From assembly GCA_003512805.1 (NCBI GenBank), contig DOOK01000463.1, forward strand, positions 1 through 9,349: a stretch of 9,349 bases of DNA, read 5' to 3'. Positions within the stretch are counted from its first letter, which is position 1. Every line of letters begins with the position of its first letter. The DNA is from Erwinia sp. (GTDB lineage: Bacteria; Pseudomonadota; Gammaproteobacteria; Enterobacterales; Enterobacteriaceae). The notes beneath the pieces are model-generated. The model was not told where the DNA came from and did not search any database. It saw only the letters and a list, made by a program, of their open reading frames with translations. Below are positions 1 through 5,390 of this stretch, piece after piece. Made by a program: the position numbers and the translations under genes.

Positions 1-245
1 GCACGGTGCGTATCAGTATCGGAAGAAGGCCGCATGTTCCCTTCCCGCACTTCGCCGCTTTCCAGATCGACAACCACCATGTCGTCGCGTTTCATCGCTT
101 CATAGCTGACCCCGGAAGGTTTAATCACTACCAGCCCCTGCTCACGATCGACTGCGCTTACGTTGCCCCAGGTGAAGACGACAAGACCGTGGCGAGGCAG
201 CGCCAGGTTGGCTTCCAGCACCTGTTGTTTCAGTTCTTCCAGCAT
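1..245 (-). CDS. araD: L-ribulose-5-phosphate 4-epimerase (AraD/UlaF/SgbE family), N-terminal part, cut by window edge
   Basis: This minus-strand gene starts with ATG at 245 and runs off the left edge, giving 81 complete codons. The family interconverts L-ribulose 5-phosphate and D-xylulose 5-phosphate, which feeds pentose or ascorbate-derived sugars into the pentose phosphate pathway in the cytoplasm. The visible part begins [19 protein letters not shown] and carries the family blocks TWGNVSA (residues 25-31), VIKPSGV (40-46) and PSSDTDTH (73-80). N28, K42 and D76 match E. coli AraD active-site positions. The zinc-binding histidines would lie beyond the edge. A GGGAG ribosome site sits seven bases before the ATG. 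AraD, UlaF and SgbE cannot be separated on this fragment: the N-terminus looks most like AraD/SgbE, and the rest of the operon is outside. In E. coli this position beside osmB is held by the DeoR-type regulator gene yciT (deoT), so the flank differs here. Family assignment is firm; the exact paralogue is uncertain. Confidence 0.88.
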   Translation of the reverse strand, partial: MLEELKQQVLEANLALPRHGLVVFTWGNVSAVDREQGLVVIKPSGVSYEAMKRDDMVVVDLESGEVREGNMRPSSDTDTHR

Positions 246-617
246 TTGGTTTCTCCCGCTTTTTTCTACATTGTCCCCGCTGGCCCGGCAACAGGGTATG
301 GAGGCGATCGCTGGATGCGTGGCAGAAATTAGCTGGGTGCCGGTAAAAATAGCGGAAAATTAAGATTTTTTACCTGTGAAGACGATCGTCTATGCTTAGA
401 ATACGTGCCAGCAATACCTTTACAGAAATAAGTCTGAAACTTAACAAATGTGTAAGTGTTGCTTCACGGAAACGGTAAAACGAACGTGATACAGAATGGC
501 AATGTTTGATTTTAGTAAAATAAATCGCTAACAAACGGGCGTATGCAGGCCAAATGGCCAGGCGCACCTCTATACTTATAGCGTTATTCCTGCAGCAGCA
601 ATGATGGAGAAGTGACT
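246..617. other. Divergent intergenic region between the araD-like gene and osmB
   Basis: This gap of about 370 bases separates two divergent genes and must hold both promoters. No ORF in it looks coding; the 65-codon minus-strand frame at 370-567 has no family resemblance and crosses the osmB promoter. Visible structure includes a perfect 12-base palindrome AGACGATCGTCT at 380-391, an eight-base GCGATCGC palindrome at 304-311, and an inverted repeat GGCCA-AA-TGGCC at 548-559 overlapping the -35 zone of the osmB promoter. I could not place a convincing sigma-70 promoter for the araD-like gene. Confidence 0.6.
548..576 (+). promoter_or_regulatory. Probable sigma-S-type promoter of osmB
   Basis: The sequence CTATACT at 570-576 matches the extended -10 element favoured by sigma-S, with TATACT (571-576) as the hexamer. 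It lies about 42 bases before the osmB start codon. The -35 position, 17 bases upstream, reads GGCCAA, far from TTGACA; a poor -35 is common at sigma-S promoters. In E. coli, osmB is induced by osmotic stress and in stationary phase through RpoS, and also by the Rcs system. The site fits that regulation but is inferred from sequence alone. Confidence 0.7.
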
Positions 618-836
618 ATGTCAGTAACAATTAAACGTCTTACCGCTGGCCTGCTGGCCGCCACTCTGGTGCTTTCTTTGAGCGGATGCTCGAACTGGTC
701 GAAACGTGACCGCAATACCGCTATTGGCGCGGGTGCGGGCGCAATCGGAGGGTCTATTCTTTCTAACGGCAGCGGTCTGGGCACCGTCGGCGGCGCAGCT
801 GTGGGCGGGATCATCGGCCACCAGATCAGCCGTTAA
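618..836 (+). CDS. osmB: Osmotically inducible lipoprotein OsmB
   Basis: This encodes a 72-residue protein, the same length as E. coli OsmB. A positively charged N-terminus and hydrophobic stretch (about residues 5-20) lead to the lipobox LSGC, with the lipidated cysteine at residue 24. Serine at the +2 position predicts sorting to the outer membrane. The conserved block SNWSKRDRNTAIGAGAGA follows, then a glycine-zipper-like segment to about residue 65. OsmB is a small stress lipoprotein of uncertain molecular role. I chose ATG 618 over the in-frame GTG at 612 because GGAG lies eight bases before it and the length then matches the family. The gene is monocistronic, with a sigma-S-like promoter before it and a strong terminator after it. 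Its terminator abuts the end of yciH, which converges on it. Confidence 0.95.
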   Translation: MSVTIKRLTAGLLAATLVLSLSGCSNWSKRDRNTAIGAGAGAIGGSILSNGSGLGTVGGAAVGGIIGHQISR

Positions 837-853
837 CGACCAGCACGTGAATC

Positions 854-885
854 AAGGCCGCAGCAAACCGCGGCCTTTTTGTTTT
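854..885 (+). terminator. Intrinsic terminator of osmB, possibly also serving yciH
   Basis: Arms AAGGCCGC (854-861) and GCGGCCTT (870-877) form a perfect eight-pair stem with loop AGCAAACC, followed by TTTTTGTTTT (876-885) on the plus strand. This is a classical rho-independent terminator 17 bases after the osmB stop. The U-run overlaps the first base of the yciH stop codon on the other strand. Read on the minus strand, the hairpin also follows yciH, but only a weak T-run comes after it. Confidence 0.92.
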
Positions 886-1211
886 CAGCCGCCCGCCAGC
901 TTTACCTTCAGCCCTTTGGCTTCCAGCAGCGTCTTTAGCAGATCGCGCTTATCACCCTGAATTTCAATGACACCCTCTTTAACCGCCCCGCCACAGCCAC
1001 ATTTTTTCTTCAGCTCGGCCGCCAGTTTTTCCAGATCCGCATCCGGTAAATCGACGCCGGTAACCAGGCATACACCTTTGCCTTTGCGGCCACTGGTTTG
1101 CCGTTGTATACGTACGATGCCGTCACCTTTTGGTCGCGGGGCCACTACTGCAGGTTCATCAATGCGGCCGCTTTCGGTGGAATAGACCAGACGACTGTTG
1201 TTATCGGCCAT
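885..1211 (-). CDS. yciH: YciH, SUI1/eIF1-like translation factor homologue
   Basis: This encodes 108 residues, the E. coli YciH length. The start reads [20 protein letters not shown], and the core has the eIF1/SUI1-fold blocks VRIQRQTSGRKGKGVC (about residues 33-48), the cysteine-rich KKKCGCGGAVK (68-78) and EIQGDKRD (83-90). It ends KVKLAGG. Bacterial YciH resembles eukaryotic eIF1. In vitro it can influence initiation fidelity, and in E. coli it has been linked to translation inhibition under stress; its normal role is not settled. The ATG shares one base with the pyrF stop (TAATG), so translation is probably coupled to pyrF. GGAGG lies just before the overlap, inside the pyrF end. Confidence 0.95.
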   Translation of the reverse strand: MADNNSRLVYSTESGRIDEPAVVAPRPKGDGIVRIQRQTSGRKGKGVCLVTGVDLPDADLEKLAAELKKKCGCGGAVKEGVIEIQGDKRDLLKTLLEAKGLKVKLAGG

Positions 1212-1921
1212 TATGCCTCCTCAAGTGATGTGATGATGTTATTCAGCGCGACAGCCGGATCGGCAGCCTGTGTGACGGGACGACCAATAACCATATAATC
1301 TACCCCGGCCCGTAACGCCTGCTGCGGCGTCATGATCCGCCGCTGATCGCCCACCTCGCTGCCCGCCGGACGAATACCCGGTGTGACCAGTTTAAAGTCC
1401 TGGCCCAGAGCCTGCTTAAAGCGTACTGCTTCCTGCGCTGAACATACCACGCCATCCAGGCCGCACTGCTGCGTCAGCCGCGCCAGCTTTTCAGCCTGAT
1501 CCGCTGGCGAAAGTTCAATACCGATCCCACGTAGATCGTCTGCTTCCATACTGGTCAGCACGGTGACAGCAATCAGCAACGGCGCATCTTTACCAAAGGA
1601 GACCAGCGCTTCGCGAGCTGCCGTCATCATACGGGCACCGCCGCTGGCGTGAACGTTGACCATCCAGACACCCAGATCGGCCGCTGCCGCCACGGCATGG
1701 GCGGTAGTGTTAGGAATATCATGGAATTTCAGGTCCAGAAACACCTCAAAGCCCCGCTGCTGTAGATCGCGGACCAGCTGAGGGCCAAACAGCGTGAACA
1801 TCTCTTTACCGACCTTCAGACGGCAGCTGCGCGGATCGATACGGTCAACAAAGGCCATAGCGCTGGCGCGATCGGCGTAGTCTAACGCCACCAGAATGCG
1901 GGAACCGGGAGATGATTGCAT
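1211..1921 (-). CDS. pyrF: Orotidine 5'-phosphate decarboxylase PyrF
   Basis: PyrF catalyses the last step of de novo UMP synthesis, decarboxylation of OMP, in the cytoplasm. The 236-residue protein has the (beta/alpha)8 family blocks: ALDY (residues 12-15), RLKVGKEMF (34-42), the catalytic [11 protein letters not shown] with D63, K65 and D68, VNVHASGG (88-95), and near the C-terminus [16 protein letters not shown] and [10 protein letters not shown], which bind the phosphate. ATG 1921 was chosen because GAGGG stands seven to eight bases before it and homology begins there. A longer frame reaches back to 2014 with no ribosome site. The N-terminus is about nine residues shorter than E. coli PyrF, in a part that varies between species. 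It is co-transcribed with yciH through a one-base overlap, as in E. coli. Confidence 0.96.
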   Translation of the reverse strand: MQSSPGSRILVALDYADRASAMAFVDRIDPRSCRLKVGKEMFTLFGPQLVRDLQQRGFEVFLDLKFHDIPNTTAHAVAAAADLGVWMVNVHASGGARMMTAAREALVSFGKDAPLLIAVTVLTSMEADDLRGIGIELSPADQAEKLARLTQQCGLDGVVCSAQEAVRFKQALGQDFKLVTPGIRPAGSEVGDQRRIMTPQQALRAGVDYMVIGRPVTQAADPAVALNNIITSLEEA

Positions 1922-1973
1922 GTTGAAACCCTCTGAAATAGGCACCGCGGGGTGCAGGAGATAAACGGCAAGC

Positions 1974-2002
1974 ATTCTACCTGCGACGTCGTTAAATTCA
2001 CA
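1974..2002 (-). promoter_or_regulatory. Tentative pyrF promoter
   Basis: On the minus strand, TAGAAT (plus 1974-1979) matches five of six bases of the sigma-70 -10 hexamer and would start transcription about 45 bases before the pyrF start codon. The hexamer 17 bases upstream is TGTGAA (plus 1997-2002), a poor -35, so the call rests on the -10 and its position. Between the implied start site and the ribosome site lies a small GC-rich hairpin (1942-1955). Confidence 0.3.
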
Positions 2003-2100
2003 GTTTAGCGGCAAGTTTTCCCTGCCTGACCCAGGGCAGGGGGCAGCTGAAACCCGGTAATCTTCTCCATCAATAGTATGTTGTAACTATTTAACACTGA

Positions 2101-2135
2101 TTAAAAAGGCCAGCGCGCTTCAGGAGCCGCCAGCC
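2101..2135 (-). terminator. Probable intrinsic terminator after lapB
   Basis: Read on the minus strand, GGCTGGCG (plus 2128-2135) can pair with CGCTGGCC (plus 2108-2115) in an eight-pair stem with two G-T wobbles. TTTTTAA (plus 2101-2107) follows at once. It begins three bases after the lapB stop codon and would separate lapB from pyrF, which has its own promoter in E. coli. The loop is 12 bases and the stem imperfect, so efficiency may be partial. Confidence 0.55.
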
Positions 2136-2138
2136 CGG

Positions 2139-3308
2139 TTATTGTCCGTCCAGTCCGCGTATTGGCTTCACCGATGACCAGGCACGACAGGAAGGACAGT
2201 GCCAGTAAAGCGCATGCGCGGTAAAACCACATTTATGGCAGCGGTAGCGCGGCTTGGTACGGATTTGCTCGCCGACCATATCACGCAGCACCATCAGGCT
2301 CTCTTTCGCCCTGCCGTCCTCCGCTTCGTGCAGATGGTAATCCATCAGGCGATGGAAAACCCGCATGGTAGGATGCCGCTGAAGCTGGCGATTAATATAG
2401 AGCTGTGCCACTTCGCCGCCCTCGTCCTTTTCGATCACATCAGAGAGGTAAAGCTCCGCCGCCGCGCCGGTATTTTCTTCAACGCAGCGCTTGAGGAACT
2501 CCGCCCAGGCATCAGGCTGCTGCAGCTGCTGGTAGCAGGTTTCCAGCATCGCCAGCGTTTCGCTGACCAGCTCTTTGTCCTGCTCTATTACACGCTGTAA
2601 AAATCCAACCGCTTTGGCATAATCGCCTTTTGCCATATGGATACGGCCCATCATAATCGAGACGCGGGCGCTCTGCCTGTCGGCGGACTCGCCTTTTTTC
2701 AACAGGCCCATCGCGCGGTCGAGGTCATCACTCCCCATCGCCTGCAGCGCCAGCTCACAATAGAAGTGTGCGATTTCCATGCGCTGCTTCTCTTTGCCCA
2801 GCTTGACCAGCCGCTCGGCCACTTCAATGGCTTTCGGCCAGTCGCTGGTTGCCTGATGAATCAGCAACAGCTGCTGCAGCGCGCCAACACGAAAATCGGT
2901 TTCATCGGTCAGCTGGCTGAACATCTCTTCAGCACGGTCATAAAAGCCTGCCGCCATATAGTCGCGACCCAGCTGCTGTATGGCCAAAAGACGCTGATCG
3001 TAAGTGAGCGAAGCGCTTTCCATCAAGGCCTGATGAATACGGATAGCGCGATCGACCTCACCTCTTGAGCGGAACAGGTTGCCCAGCGTCAGGTGGGCCT
3101 CAACCGTGCCGCTGTCTTCTTTCAGCATATCCAGGAAGAGGTCGACCGCTTTATCCTGTTGATTGGACAGCAGGAAATTCACGCCAGCAACATAATCGCG
3201 CGACAGGCGGCTCGCTTCCTGTTGCTTATCCTGCTGCGCGCTTCTGCGCCCCATGTACCAACCATAGGCAGCGGCAACGGGCAGCAACAGAAACAGCAGT
3301 TCCAACAT
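2139..3308 (-). CDS. lapB: LapB (YciM), lipopolysaccharide assembly protein B
   Basis: The 389-residue length is identical to E. coli LapB. The N-terminal membrane anchor is MLELLFLLLPVAAAYGWYMG (residues 1-20). It is followed by cytoplasmic tetratricopeptide-like repeats from about residue 35 to 330, for example FLLSNQQDKAVDLFLDML and LTLGNLFRSRGEVDRAIRIH. A C-terminal rubredoxin-type metal site has C357-x2-C360 and C371-x2-C374 (YRCHKCGF, WHCPSCRAW). LapB is essential or near-essential in E. coli. It directs the protease FtsH to LpxC, so limiting lipid A synthesis, and is itself controlled by the PbgA/YejM signal. The ATG follows lapA by six bases. Its AAGGA ribosome site overlaps the lapA stop, which implies coupled translation. 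All key residues are present and nothing is odd. Confidence 0.97.
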   Translation of the reverse strand: MLELLFLLLPVAAAYGWYMGRRSAQQDKQQEASRLSRDYVAGVNFLLSNQQDKAVDLFLDMLKEDSGTVEAHLTLGNLFRSRGEVDRAIRIHQALMESASLTYDQRLLAIQQLGRDYMAAGFYDRAEEMFSQLTDETDFRVGALQQLLLIHQATSDWPKAIEVAERLVKLGKEKQRMEIAHFYCELALQAMGSDDLDRAMGLLKKGESADRQSARVSIMMGRIHMAKGDYAKAVGFLQRVIEQDKELVSETLAMLETCYQQLQQPDAWAEFLKRCVEENTGAAAELYLSDVIEKDEGGEVAQLYINRQLQRHPTMRVFHRLMDYHLHEAEDGRAKESLMVLRDMVGEQIRTKPRYRCHKCGFTAHALYWHCPSCRAWSSVKPIRGLDGQ

Positions 3309-3314
3309 AGGAGA

Positions 3315-3623
3315 TTATTCCTTAACGGCAGGAACGGCTGGCGCGACCGCCGCTTCTTCTGCCTGGCCCAGCTGCTGCTGGAGACGTTTCAGTTTACGCT
3401 GGGAATTAGCCAGCGCCACGCGCACACGGAGCCAGAACAGTCCGCAAATGGCCCAGCCAATTAAAAATCCCGCCGCAAACAGGGTAGCCAGCAGTGTGGA
3501 AACGCGATATTCGCCCTGAGCCAGCAGGTAATTAAAGGTCACCACCTGATCGTTATGTGCGCCAAGCGTAACAGAGATAATGAAGATCACTAAAACCAGT
3601 AAAAAAATCAGCAAGTATTTCAC
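3315..3623 (-). CDS. lapA: LapA (YciS), lipopolysaccharide assembly protein A
   Basis: This small inner-membrane protein works beside LapB in lipopolysaccharide homeostasis. With the GTG start at 3623 it has 102 residues and begins MKYLLIFLLVLVIFIISVTL, the family start and the E. coli length. There are two transmembrane segments (about residues 2-20 and 43-65). The conserved NDQVVTFNYLLAQGEYR lies between them, and the C-terminal half forms a charged helix with likely coiled-coil character (SQRKLKRLQQQLGQAEEA). GTG is preferred because GGGA stands six bases before it. The in-frame ATG four codons upstream (3635) has no ribosome site, and an ATG at 3707 would add 28 unrelated residues. lapB follows after six bases. 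In E. coli this pair is partly under heat-shock control. Confidence 0.93.
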   Translation of the reverse strand: MKYLLIFLLVLVIFIISVTLGAHNDQVVTFNYLLAQGEYRVSTLLATLFAAGFLIGWAICGLFWLRVRVALANSQRKLKRLQQQLGQAEEAAVAPAVPAVKE

Positions 3624-3716
3624 AGTCCGTCCCATAGTCTGGTGATAACCAGATGAATTATGCCAAAAAAATAGCCCTGTTGCTTGCCTGATACGTCCAG
3701 GGTGCATGAAATATCC

Positions 3717-3740
3717 GCCCCCTCCTCAGGTTATGGGGGC
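3717..3740. repeat. GC-rich inverted repeat between pgpB and lapA
   Basis: GCCCCC (3717-3722) and GGGGGC (3735-3740) can form a six-pair stem with a 12-base loop in the 134-base gap after pgpB. No T-run follows on the minus strand (GGATATTTC), so it is not a standard terminator. It may stabilise the pgpB 3' end or mark a control point before lapA. Confidence 0.45.
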
Positions 3741-3757
3741 AAACGGCGCTAACACAA

Positions 3758-4519
3758 TCACGTCTCGTCGCGTTCGCTTATTTCCTGTTCTTCTGCCGGT
3801 GGAACAGTCAGCGGCCCGCTGTAGCGCTGTACCAGCCAGGCGGCCAGCGTAACCAGCACCCAGCTGATTAAGGTCGACGTGATCAGATCGCGCGGCCAGT
3901 GCATGCCCAGCACCAGACGGCTGGCCATCACGCCAATCGCCCACGCCACCAGCACGCAGATCGTCACGATACGGCGGCGAGGCCACAATAGCCCTACTGC
4001 CAGCAGCGCCCATGTGGCCGCGAACATCGTATGCCCCGAGGGGAAAGCATAGCCGGTTTCAAATTCCCAGTGAGCCTTTAGCCAGTCAGGCAAGCGAGGA
4101 TCTTGCGCAATCGCCTCTCGTACCATAAGGCTGCGCTGCTTGCGTTTCTGTTCATAAAAGTACTTTTCATCAAGGCCGTGATTTTTTTCGAGCCACAGGA
4201 CATAAGGGCGCGGCTCCTGTACCTGAGCTTTGATAAATGTTTTGGTGTATTGCCCGCCCAGAATGGCCACTATCACGATAGCCAACAGAATGATGGCGGA
4301 CTTAAGACGATAACGCAGGCACCAGAGAAACCATGCGCAAAGTATGACGCTGGTCAACGCTCCCCATGGACTGGTAACGGTTTCGGTCAGCCAGAATAAA
4401 AGATGATGGCCCCACCCTGGCTCTGTCGGCTGCCAGCGCCAGCCGGTCAGCAAAACGCCGACCGGCATAATTAACAGCAACAGAGCACCCAGCGTAGTGC
4501 GTTTGGCGATCTCAAACAT
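3758..4519 (-). CDS. pgpB: Phosphatidylglycerophosphatase B / undecaprenyl-pyrophosphate phosphatase PgpB
   Basis: PgpB is an inner-membrane PAP2-family phosphatase that dephosphorylates phosphatidylglycerophosphate and undecaprenyl pyrophosphate, among other lipid phosphates, on the periplasmic side. The 253 residues (E. coli has 254) contain several hydrophobic segments (about 8-25, 55-70, 75-92, 164-180, 184-202 and 213-231). They also hold all three PAP2 motifs: K97-x6-R104-P105, PSGH at 160-163, and S200-R201-x5-H207-x3-D211. H163, H207 and D211 correspond to the E. coli catalytic residues. The start has GGGGA five bases ahead and matches the family N-terminus. It runs in the same direction as lapA-lapB, 134 bases upstream, and diverges from ribA. 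The C-terminal tail (about 235-253) is acidic and variable. Confidence 0.95.
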   Translation of the reverse strand: MFEIAKRTTLGALLLLIMPVGVLLTGWRWQPTEPGWGHHLLFWLTETVTSPWGALTSVILCAWFLWCLRYRLKSAIILLAIVIVAILGGQYTKTFIKAQVQEPRPYVLWLEKNHGLDEKYFYEQKRKQRSLMVREAIAQDPRLPDWLKAHWEFETGYAFPSGHTMFAATWALLAVGLLWPRRRIVTICVLVAWAIGVMASRLVLGMHWPRDLITSTLISWVLVTLAAWLVQRYSGPLTVPPAEEQEISERDET

Positions 4520-4592
4520 GACTTTCCCCGTGGATCCAGCAAGACGCTGATTTTTTCTGATGACAACATGATAAAAAATAATAACATATTGA

Positions 4593-4621
4593 TTGAGATG
4601 GCGATAATTGTGCGCTATTAA
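4593..4621 (+). promoter_or_regulatory. Probable sigma-70 promoter of ribA
   Basis: TTGAGA (4593-4598) and TATTAA (4616-4621) are separated by exactly 17 bases, matching five of six and four of six consensus bases. Transcription would begin near 4628, giving an untranslated leader of about 100 bases. A second -10-like TATTAT (4674-4679) lies nearer the gene without a good -35. A palindrome GGTTAACC (4638-4645) falls just after the predicted start. In E. coli, ribA is reported as inducible by paraquat through SoxRS, but I could not identify a sound SoxS box here. Confidence 0.5.
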
Positions 4622-4730
4622 AACAATCGCTCTAAGAGGTTAACCGTCCGGCTCCCGATTGTGGCAAAATAGCTATTATGAATGGTCGGCGCAAAGGTTA
4701 GCGCAGCCCCTGATGTATCTGGAGAGTCAC

Positions 4731-5324
4731 ATGCAGCTTAAACGGGTAGCAGAAGCCAAACTGCCCACGCCGTGGGGAGATTTCCTCATGGTGGGTTTTG
4801 AAGAACTGGCAACCGGTCACGATCATGTTGCGCTGGTTTATGGCGATATTACGAACAGCGAGGCGGTACTGGCGCGCGTCCATTCCGAGTGTTTGACGGG
4901 TGATGCGCTGTTCAGCCTGCGCTGTGACTGTGGTTTTCAGCTCGAGGCGGCGCTGAATCATATAGCGGAAGAAGGCCGTGGCGTCCTGCTTTACCATCGT
5001 CAGGAAGGCCGCAATATCGGACTTCTGAATAAAATCCGCGCCTACGCCTTACAGGATAAAGGTTACGATACCGTTGAAGCTAACCATCAGCTTGGCTTCG
5101 CTGCTGACGAGCGTGACTTCACGCTTTGTGCCGATATGTTTAAGCTGTTGGGCGTGAACGAAGTCCGTCTGTTGACCAATAACCCACGTAAGGTTGAAAT
5201 CCTTAGCGAGGCGGGAATCAATATCATTGAGCGCGTACCGCTGATTGTCGGGCGTAACCCGGAAAATGCGCACTACCTTGATACTAAAGCCGAAAAAATG
5301 GGCCATCTTTTACCAAAAGCGTGA
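4731..5324 (+). CDS. ribA: GTP cyclohydrolase II RibA
   Basis: RibA opens GTP, releasing formate and pyrophosphate, to give the pyrimidine precursor of riboflavin, FMN and FAD. The 197-residue protein begins [18 protein letters not shown]. It has the zinc site C54, C65 and C67 ([19 protein letters not shown]), the GTP-binding block [18 protein letters not shown] (88-105) with Y105, and catalytic D126 and R128 in [18 protein letters not shown] lies at 147-156. E. coli RibA has 196 residues. ATG 4731 was chosen because GGAG lies six bases before it and homology starts there; a frame open from 4659 has no support. It is a single-domain enzyme without a fused RibB domain, typical of enterics. The gene is monocistronic and converges with acnA across a shared terminator. 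Confidence 0.97.
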   Translation: MQLKRVAEAKLPTPWGDFLMVGFEELATGHDHVALVYGDITNSEAVLARVHSECLTGDALFSLRCDCGFQLEAALNHIAEEGRGVLLYHRQEGRNIGLLNKIRAYALQDKGYDTVEANHQLGFAADERDFTLCADMFKLLGVNEVRLLTNNPRKVEILSEAGINIIERVPLIVGRNPENAHYLDTKAEKMGHLLPKA

Positions 5325-5356
5325 TGAATAAAACGCCCAGGCCCCCTCGCACGAGG

Positions 5357-5390
5357 AAAAAAAATGCCCCTTTGCAGGGGCATTTTTGTT
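5357..5390. terminator. Bidirectional intrinsic terminator between ribA and acnA
   Basis: AAAATGCCCC (5361-5370) and GGGGCATTTT (5377-5386) pair perfectly around the loop TTTGCA. A T-run follows on the plus strand (to 5390) and the A-run from 5357 gives a U-run on the minus strand, so it can end both convergent transcripts. It starts 33 bases after the ribA stop and abuts the acnA stop. A smaller hairpin CCTC-GCAC-GAGG (5345-5356) directly precedes it. Confidence 0.93.

Noticed and set aside
304..311. GCGATCGC, like the cyanobacterial HIP1 repeat
   Set aside because: A single copy in an enterobacterial context; eight-base palindromes of this kind are expected by chance.
1922..2014. 31-residue N-terminal extension of pyrF
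   Set aside because: No ribosome site, no resemblance to the family, and it contains the likely promoter and leader; ATG 1921 has GAGGG.
3728..3743. CCCCCATAA on the minus strand as a sigma-32 -10 for lapA
   Set aside because: It resembles the heat-shock -10, but I found no matching -35 at a proper distance, so I did not list it as a promoter.
4659..4730. 24-residue extension of ribA
   Set aside because: Homology begins at 4731, which also has the ribosome site; the extension overlaps a -10-like sequence in the leader.
4520..4730. Search for an FMN riboswitch or SoxS box before ribA
   Set aside because: The leader is only about 100 bases and shows no FMN-element core; no sequence fitted the SoxS consensus well. 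In enterics the FMN riboswitch precedes ribB.
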